Source: CALJFL01 sp036961205
GTDB lineage: Bacteria; Pseudomonadota; Gammaproteobacteria; Pseudomonadales; Halieaceae
Assembly (NCBI GenBank): GCA_036961205.1
Contig: JBALVI010000002.1
Coordinates: 496,001-560,000 of the forward strand
Length of the DNA stretch: 64,000 nucleotides
Direction of reading: 5' to 3'
Of this stretch, positions 60,512-64,000 are shown piece after piece (the first letter of the stretch is position 1; every line of letters starts with the position of its first letter). The notes under the pieces are model-generated. The model did no database searches. It saw only the letters and a program-made list of their open reading frames with translations, and had not been told where the DNA came from. A program made the translations under genes and the position numbers.

Positions 60512-60799
60512 ATGCAATTAAATGTCAGCGGTCACCATGTTGAAGTGACAGACCCACTGCGGGAATATGTAGCAAGTAAATTTGAACGCCTGCAGCGACA
60601 TTTTGATCAGATCACGAATACAGAAGTGACCTTGATCGTGGAAAAATTGGTGCAAAAAGCAGAAGCCACCATCCACATATCCGGGGCAGATATTTTTGCC
60701 GCGGCAGAGTCTGAGGATATGTACGCCGCCATTGATGCCCTGGCTGACAAGCTTGATCGTCAACTCATCAAGCACAAAGAAAAATTGAGAGGCCGCTAG
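60512..60799 (+). CDS. hpf: ribosome hibernation promoting factor, short form
   Basis: 95 residues, short-type HPF that promotes formation of 100S ribosome dimers. MQLNVSGHHVEVTDPLREYV at the start, FERLQRHFDQITNTEVTLIV, and AAIDALADKLDRQLIKHKEK match the family. A strong GAGAAGGAGAG ribosome-binding site precedes it. It lies 76 bp after rpoN and before ptsN. Confidence 0.96.
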   Translation: MQLNVSGHHVEVTDPLREYVASKFERLQRHFDQITNTEVTLIVEKLVQKAEATIHISGADIFAAAESEDMYAAIDALADKLDRQLIKHKEKLRGR

Positions 60800-60859
60800 C
60801 GGCCTCAGCTGCACGCCAAAATTGTGCTAATTAATCAAACAGGACGCTAGACTTTCTTC

Positions 60860-61318
60860 ATGCAAGCCCTATCCCAATTACTGACACCGGGGCGCACCTT
60901 GTGCCGCGTCCCGGGCGTCAGTCGCAAACGCTTATTCGAATCCATCGCAGGGGCCATCAGCGAGGACCAGTTGTCGCTGCCGGTTAGCGAGGTACTGTCT
61001 CTGTTAACCGCCCGGGAAAAACTCGGCAGCACCGGCCTTGGCCAGGGAATTGCCATTCCCCACTGTCGCATTGAGAATTGCACCCACCCACTGGGGGCTT
61101 TGATAACACTGACCGACCCGGTTGAGTTCGGCGCGCCGGATGGCTTGCCTGTCGATCTGGTTTTTGCGCTGTTGGTGCCTGGCGAGGCCCATCAGCAACA
61201 CCTGGATATACTGGCGAGCATTGCCGGTTTATTCAGCCAGGAGGATTTCTGTCGGCAGTTGCGCGGCGCCGAAGATGCCTCAACTCTGCATCGCATAGCG
61301 ACCACTTGGTCTAACTAG
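60860..61318 (+). CDS. ptsN: nitrogen-PTS EIIA component PtsN
   Basis: 152 residues, EIIA domain. The phosphorylated His is in GLGQGIAIPHCRIENCTHPL. LVFALLVPGEAHQQHLDILA and LFSQEDFCRQLRGAE are characteristic. PtsN receives phosphate from EINtr through NPr (ptsO, 62188) and regulates potassium transport and other functions rather than carrying sugar. Member of the rpoN-hpf-ptsN-rapZ-ptsO set. Confidence 0.95.
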   Translation: MQALSQLLTPGRTLCRVPGVSRKRLFESIAGAISEDQLSLPVSEVLSLLTAREKLGSTGLGQGIAIPHCRIENCTHPLGALITLTDPVEFGAPDGLPVDLVFALLVPGEAHQQHLDILASIAGLFSQEDFCRQLRGAEDASTLHRIATTWSN

Positions 61319-61322
61319 CGAT

Positions 61323-62177
61323 ATGCAACTTGTTATTATCAGCGGTCGCTCCGGCTCGGGTAAAAGCACCGCGTTACACCAGTTGGAGGATGAAGGCTAT
61401 TACTGCATAGACAACTTGCCTGTCTCCCTCCTTCCCGCGTTAATGACTGAAGTGGGTCGCGAGGAGTTTGAGCACTTCAAAGGTGCGGCGGTGTGCATTG
61501 ACGCTCGCAATGCCTGGAAAGATCTCGAGAACTTCAGCGCTATACTGGAATCGCTTCCTCACAACATAGACACCCGCGTGCTATTTTTGGATGCGGCAGA
61601 TACGGTATTGATCAAACGCTTTAGCGAGACTCGCAGGCGGCATCCCCTGACCAGTGACGAGGTGCCATTGGCCGAGGCCATCGATCACGAACGGCAGCTA
61701 CTGGAACCTATCGCCAGTGTGGCCTCTCTGGTACTGGATACCAGTCAGCTGAATATCTACGAGTTGCGCGACGCTATCAGACAGCGCCTGGTCGGGGATA
61801 TTGCTGGCTCCATGTCGATTTTGGTTCAATCCTTCGGTTTCAAACGTGGTTTACCAGCAGATGCGGATCTGGTGTTCGATGTACGAATGCTGCCCAACCC
61901 CCACTGGGTAAAAACTCTGCGTATGCAGTCTGGTCTGGATGATGAGGTGGCGGAATTTCTGGAGGCCCAACCTATCACCGAGCAGCTATTTCACGATATC
62001 TGTCAATATCTCGACAACTGGCTTCCCCACTATAACAACGGCAATCGTAGTTATATGACAATTTCGCTGGGTTGTACCGGTGGCCAACATAGGTCAGTAT
62101 ATCTTGCTAACCGGCTTTTCAAGCACTACGAAGGGCGATACGAACACCTGCATCTCAGACACAGGGAACTGCAATAG
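61323..62177 (+). CDS. rapZ: RNase adapter protein RapZ
   Basis: 284 residues. P-loop GRSGSGKSTALHQLEDEGYY at residues about 8-27, DNLPVSLLPAL, DARNAWKDLENF, FLDAADTVLIKRFSETRRRH and, in the C-terminal domain, SILVQSFGFKRGLPADADLV, DVRMLPNPHW and IGCTGGQHRS-like sequence (SLGCTGGQHRSVYLANRL). In E. coli RapZ guides RNase E to the sRNA GlmZ and so tunes GlmS. No glmZ is seen here. Follows ptsN by 4 bp. Confidence 0.96.
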   Translation: MQLVIISGRSGSGKSTALHQLEDEGYYCIDNLPVSLLPALMTEVGREEFEHFKGAAVCIDARNAWKDLENFSAILESLPHNIDTRVLFLDAADTVLIKRFSETRRRHPLTSDEVPLAEAIDHERQLLEPIASVASLVLDTSQLNIYELRDAIRQRLVGDIAGSMSILVQSFGFKRGLPADADLVFDVRMLPNPHWVKTLRMQSGLDDEVAEFLEAQPITEQLFHDICQYLDNWLPHYNNGNRSYMTISLGCTGGQHRSVYLANRLFKHYEGRYEHLHLRHRELQ

Positions 62178-62187
62178 CAGTCATATC

Positions 62188-62457
62188 GTGATCCAAAAAA
62201 AGGTACTCATAATCAATAAGCTTGGCTTGCACGCACGTGCAGCAGCCAAGTTTGTGGGTTGTGCAGCCTCTTTCTCCAGCACCATCAAAGTGAGTAAAGC
62301 GGACCAGCTGGTTGATGGCAAGAGCATCATGTCAGTCATGATGCTAGCCGCCGGCAAAGGGTCAGAGCTGGAATTGCAGATTGATGGCAAGGATGAAGAA
62401 GCTGCCGTTGAGGCCATGATTACACTGATCAATGACCGCTTTGGTGAAGAAGAGTAA
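62188..62457 (+). CDS. ptsO: phosphocarrier protein NPr (nitrogen PTS)
   Basis: 89 residues from a GTG at 62188, the first start giving the family N-terminus (QKKVLIINKLGLHARAAAKF); the longer frame overlaps rapZ. The phosphorylated His is in LGLHARAAAKF (His15-type). ADQLVDGKSIMSVMMLAAGK contains the regulatory Ser region. NPr passes phosphate from EINtr (PtsP, elsewhere) to PtsN. The ribosome-binding site is weak, which may mean coupling to rapZ. Confidence 0.92.
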   Translation: MIQKKVLIINKLGLHARAAAKFVGCAASFSSTIKVSKADQLVDGKSIMSVMMLAAGKGSELELQIDGKDEEAAVEAMITLINDRFGEEE

Positions 62458-62560
62458 TACTAACCAAAGCAATACCTCCCAAGCGTTGTTGTAGCTCCCT
62501 GTTTACCGGATAATTGGATCTCGGGACGAAAAGCGTCCGGGGATTTCTGTAAAAAACACT

Positions 62561-63913
62561 ATGGCGCACGCTACCGCAAAAACACAGAAGCAAATCGACA
62601 AACTGTCCCTCGCCCTGGACAGCGGTACGCTGGTGGACGTACGGCGTATGCTCAATGGCCTTTCACCTCCCGATGTCGCCCACCTACTGGAATCCTCGCC
62701 ACCAAAGTTCCGCCACATTCTTTGGCAGATGGTGGAAGTCGATAAAGAAGGTGAGATCCTCAACGAGCTAAGCGATGACTTGCAGGCCTATTTCCTCAGC
62801 GCCATGGATGCCGCGGAGGTCGCCCAAATTACCATGGGCCTGGAGGACGATGATGTTGCTGATATTTTGCAGCAGCTTCCCGACCGGGTAACGCGTGAAG
62901 TTCTCAACGCTATGGACCACCAGGACCGGGCACGTCTGGAACAGGTAATGCACTATCCGGACGACTGTGCCGGCGGCCTGATGAATACCGACGCGATCAC
63001 CATCCGAGCGAGATTAACGCTGGAGGTCGTACTGCGCTACCTGCGCCGCCACGAAGAAATCCCCGAAATGACCGATAACCTGATCGTGGTCAATCGCAAT
63101 GATCAATACATCGGCTTGTTGCCGCTACGTACGCTGCTAGTCTCGGACCCTTCGGTTTCGGTACGAGAAATGATGGTAACCGACGTTGAACCCATCCCTG
63201 CCTATCTGGCGGACGATGAGGTGGCACGCCTGTTCGAACGCAATGATTGGGTGTCAGCGCCGGTTGTCGACGAATCAGGCAAATTATTGGGCCGGATCAC
63301 CATTGATGATGTGGTCGATGTTATTCGCGAAGATGCAGATCATTCCCTGATGTCGATGGCGGGGCTGGACGAAGACGAGGACACCTTCGCGCCGGTTTTA
63401 AAAACAGCACCCAGGCGCGCTATCTGGCTGGGTGTTAACCTGATCACCGCGTTTATTGCCGCCTCGGTGATTAATATGTTCCAGGACACCATCGAAAAGG
63501 TGGTCGCCCTCGCAGTACTGATGCCCATCGTCGCCTCCATGGGCGGGGTGGCTGGCACCCAAACACTTACTGTACTGGTGCGCGGCATAGCGCTGGGACA
63601 TATCACCAATACCAATCAAAGCTACCTGATTACCCGGGAAGTCATTATCGGTGCGCTCAATGGGGTGCTCTGGGCGGGAGTGGTAGCGGTCGCCGCATCC
63701 ATGTGGTTCGATGACTGGAGTCTCGGCCTTATTATCGCCGCGGCCATGGTCATAAACTTGATTACAGCCGGTCTTGCCGGCGCGTTGGTGCCGCTAGCCA
63801 TGAAACGATTTAATATTGATCCCGCCCTCGCCGGCGGTGTGGTGCTGACAACCGTCACTGACGTCGTCGGCTTTATCTCCTTCCTCGGACTCGCGACTCT
63901 GTTTTATGCCTGA
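62561..63913 (+). CDS. mgtE: MgtE-family magnesium transporter
   Basis: 450 residues. N-terminal helical superhelix (VRRMLNGLSPPDVAHLLESS, ISDD-type acidic segments such as LEDDDVADILQQLPD), two CBS domains (about 135-255; MNTDAITIRARLTLEVVL, LGRITIDDVVDVIREDADH), a connecting helix, and five membrane helices from about residue 285 with PIVASMGGVAGTQTLTVLVR and GALVPLAMKRFNIDPA. Works as a homodimeric Mg channel gated by Mg binding to the N and CBS domains. It follows ptsO by 103 bp, a spacer with no recognised riboswitch, and overlaps darP by 8 bp. Confidence 0.95.
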   Translation: MAHATAKTQKQIDKLSLALDSGTLVDVRRMLNGLSPPDVAHLLESSPPKFRHILWQMVEVDKEGEILNELSDDLQAYFLSAMDAAEVAQITMGLEDDDVADILQQLPDRVTREVLNAMDHQDRARLEQVMHYPDDCAGGLMNTDAITIRARLTLEVVLRYLRRHEEIPEMTDNLIVVNRNDQYIGLLPLRTLLVSDPSVSVREMMVTDVEPIPAYLADDEVARLFERNDWVSAPVVDESGKLLGRITIDDVVDVIREDADHSLMSMAGLDEDEDTFAPVLKTAPRRAIWLGVNLITAFIAASVINMFQDTIEKVVALAVLMPIVASMGGVAGTQTLTVLVRGIALGHITNTNQSYLITREVIIGALNGVLWAGVVAVAASMWFDDWSLGLIIAAAMVINLITAGLAGALVPLAMKRFNIDPALAGGVVLTTVTDVVGFISFLGLATLFYA

Positions 63914-64000
63914 TTCACAGAACCCCTATGACGAAATGGACGAAGACCTGCCACCGAGTAAGTCAGCCATCAAGCGGCAAATGACCGCGCTACAAAAGCT
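63906..64000 (+). CDS. darP: ribosome-associated protein DarP/YjgA (DUF615), N-terminal fragment
   Basis: The first 31 codons, cut by the right edge: an acidic start (MPDSQNPYDEMDEDLPPSKS) followed by AIKRQMTALQKL. The PSKSxIKRxxxxLQ pattern is typical of YjgA/DarP, a 50S assembly factor. It overlaps the end of mgtE by 8 bp. The assignment rests on a short fragment. Confidence 0.75.
   Translation, partial: MPDSQNPYDEMDEDLPPSKSAIKRQMTALQK

Noticed and set aside
62458..62560. magnesium riboswitch before mgtE
   Set aside because: A GGACG/CGTCC 5-bp hairpin exists near 62522-62536, but the gap is too short for an M-box and no conserved core was recognised.
1..64000. CRISPR arrays, prophage or toxin-antitoxin systems
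   Set aside because: No evenly spaced repeats, phage structural genes, integrases or toxin-antitoxin pairs were seen on either strand.

Overview
The window reads as chromosomal backbone of a marine-type gammaproteobacterium. Gene content and order match the Pseudomonas/Cellvibrionales pattern: pilA facing pilBCD-coaE, a complete dcw cell-wall cluster followed by lpxC and secA, rnpB between mraZ and rsmI, rplM-rpsI-petABC-sspAB, and yrbG-kdsDC-lptCAB-rpoN-hpf-ptsN-rapZ-ptsO-mgtE. I would place it near Cellvibrionales/Halieaceae, but that assignment is an inference from gene order and protein character only. No phage, CRISPR array, tRNA or rRNA gene was seen.

Layout. 1-727: the start of alanine dehydrogenase, divergent from lrp, with an AT-rich dyad between them. 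736-6977: an accessory block of membrane glycosyltransferases, namely one GT2, one ArnT-like GT-C, and two tandem paralogous GT-C proteins with helical-repeat tails. 7079-12523: type IV pilus genes, with pilA on the minus strand behind a sigma-54-type promoter and pilB-pilC-pilD-coaE on the plus strand. 12569-35710: one long minus-strand block from mraZ through the division and peptidoglycan genes to ftsZ, then lpxC, an M23 peptidase, secA, argJ and mutT. 36103-36506: RNase P RNA on the minus strand, with a palindromic repeat filling its P12 region. 36600-41213: rsmI divergent from lpoA-yraN-diaA-dolP, interrupted by a 265-bp inverted-repeat element just before diaA. 41206-46095: sspBA, the cytochrome bc1 genes (cytochromes b and c1 fused in one frame), rpsI and rplM. 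46277-53497: zapE, zapG, a NIF3 protein, a DegS-like protease, hisD, hisG, murA and ibaG. 53591-64000: an isolated mlaC, then divergently the LPS-transport / sigma-54 / nitrogen-PTS operon, mgtE and the start of darP.

Most of the window is envelope building. Lipid II synthesis and septal synthase genes share one transcription unit controlled by MraZ. LpxC, KdsD, KdsC and LptABC make and export LPS. LpoA, DolP, MlaC and the M23 protein belong to envelope maintenance. RpoN, encoded near the right end, is the expected sigma factor for the pilA promoter near the left end.

The least ordinary parts are the tandem GT-C/helical-repeat pair beside pilA (a candidate pilin glycosylation module), the palindromic repeat inside RNase P RNA, the MITE-like element that supplies the ribosome-binding site of diaA, the cytochrome b-c1 fusion, a Gln in the FtsI SxN motif, and an mla locus reduced to mlaC.
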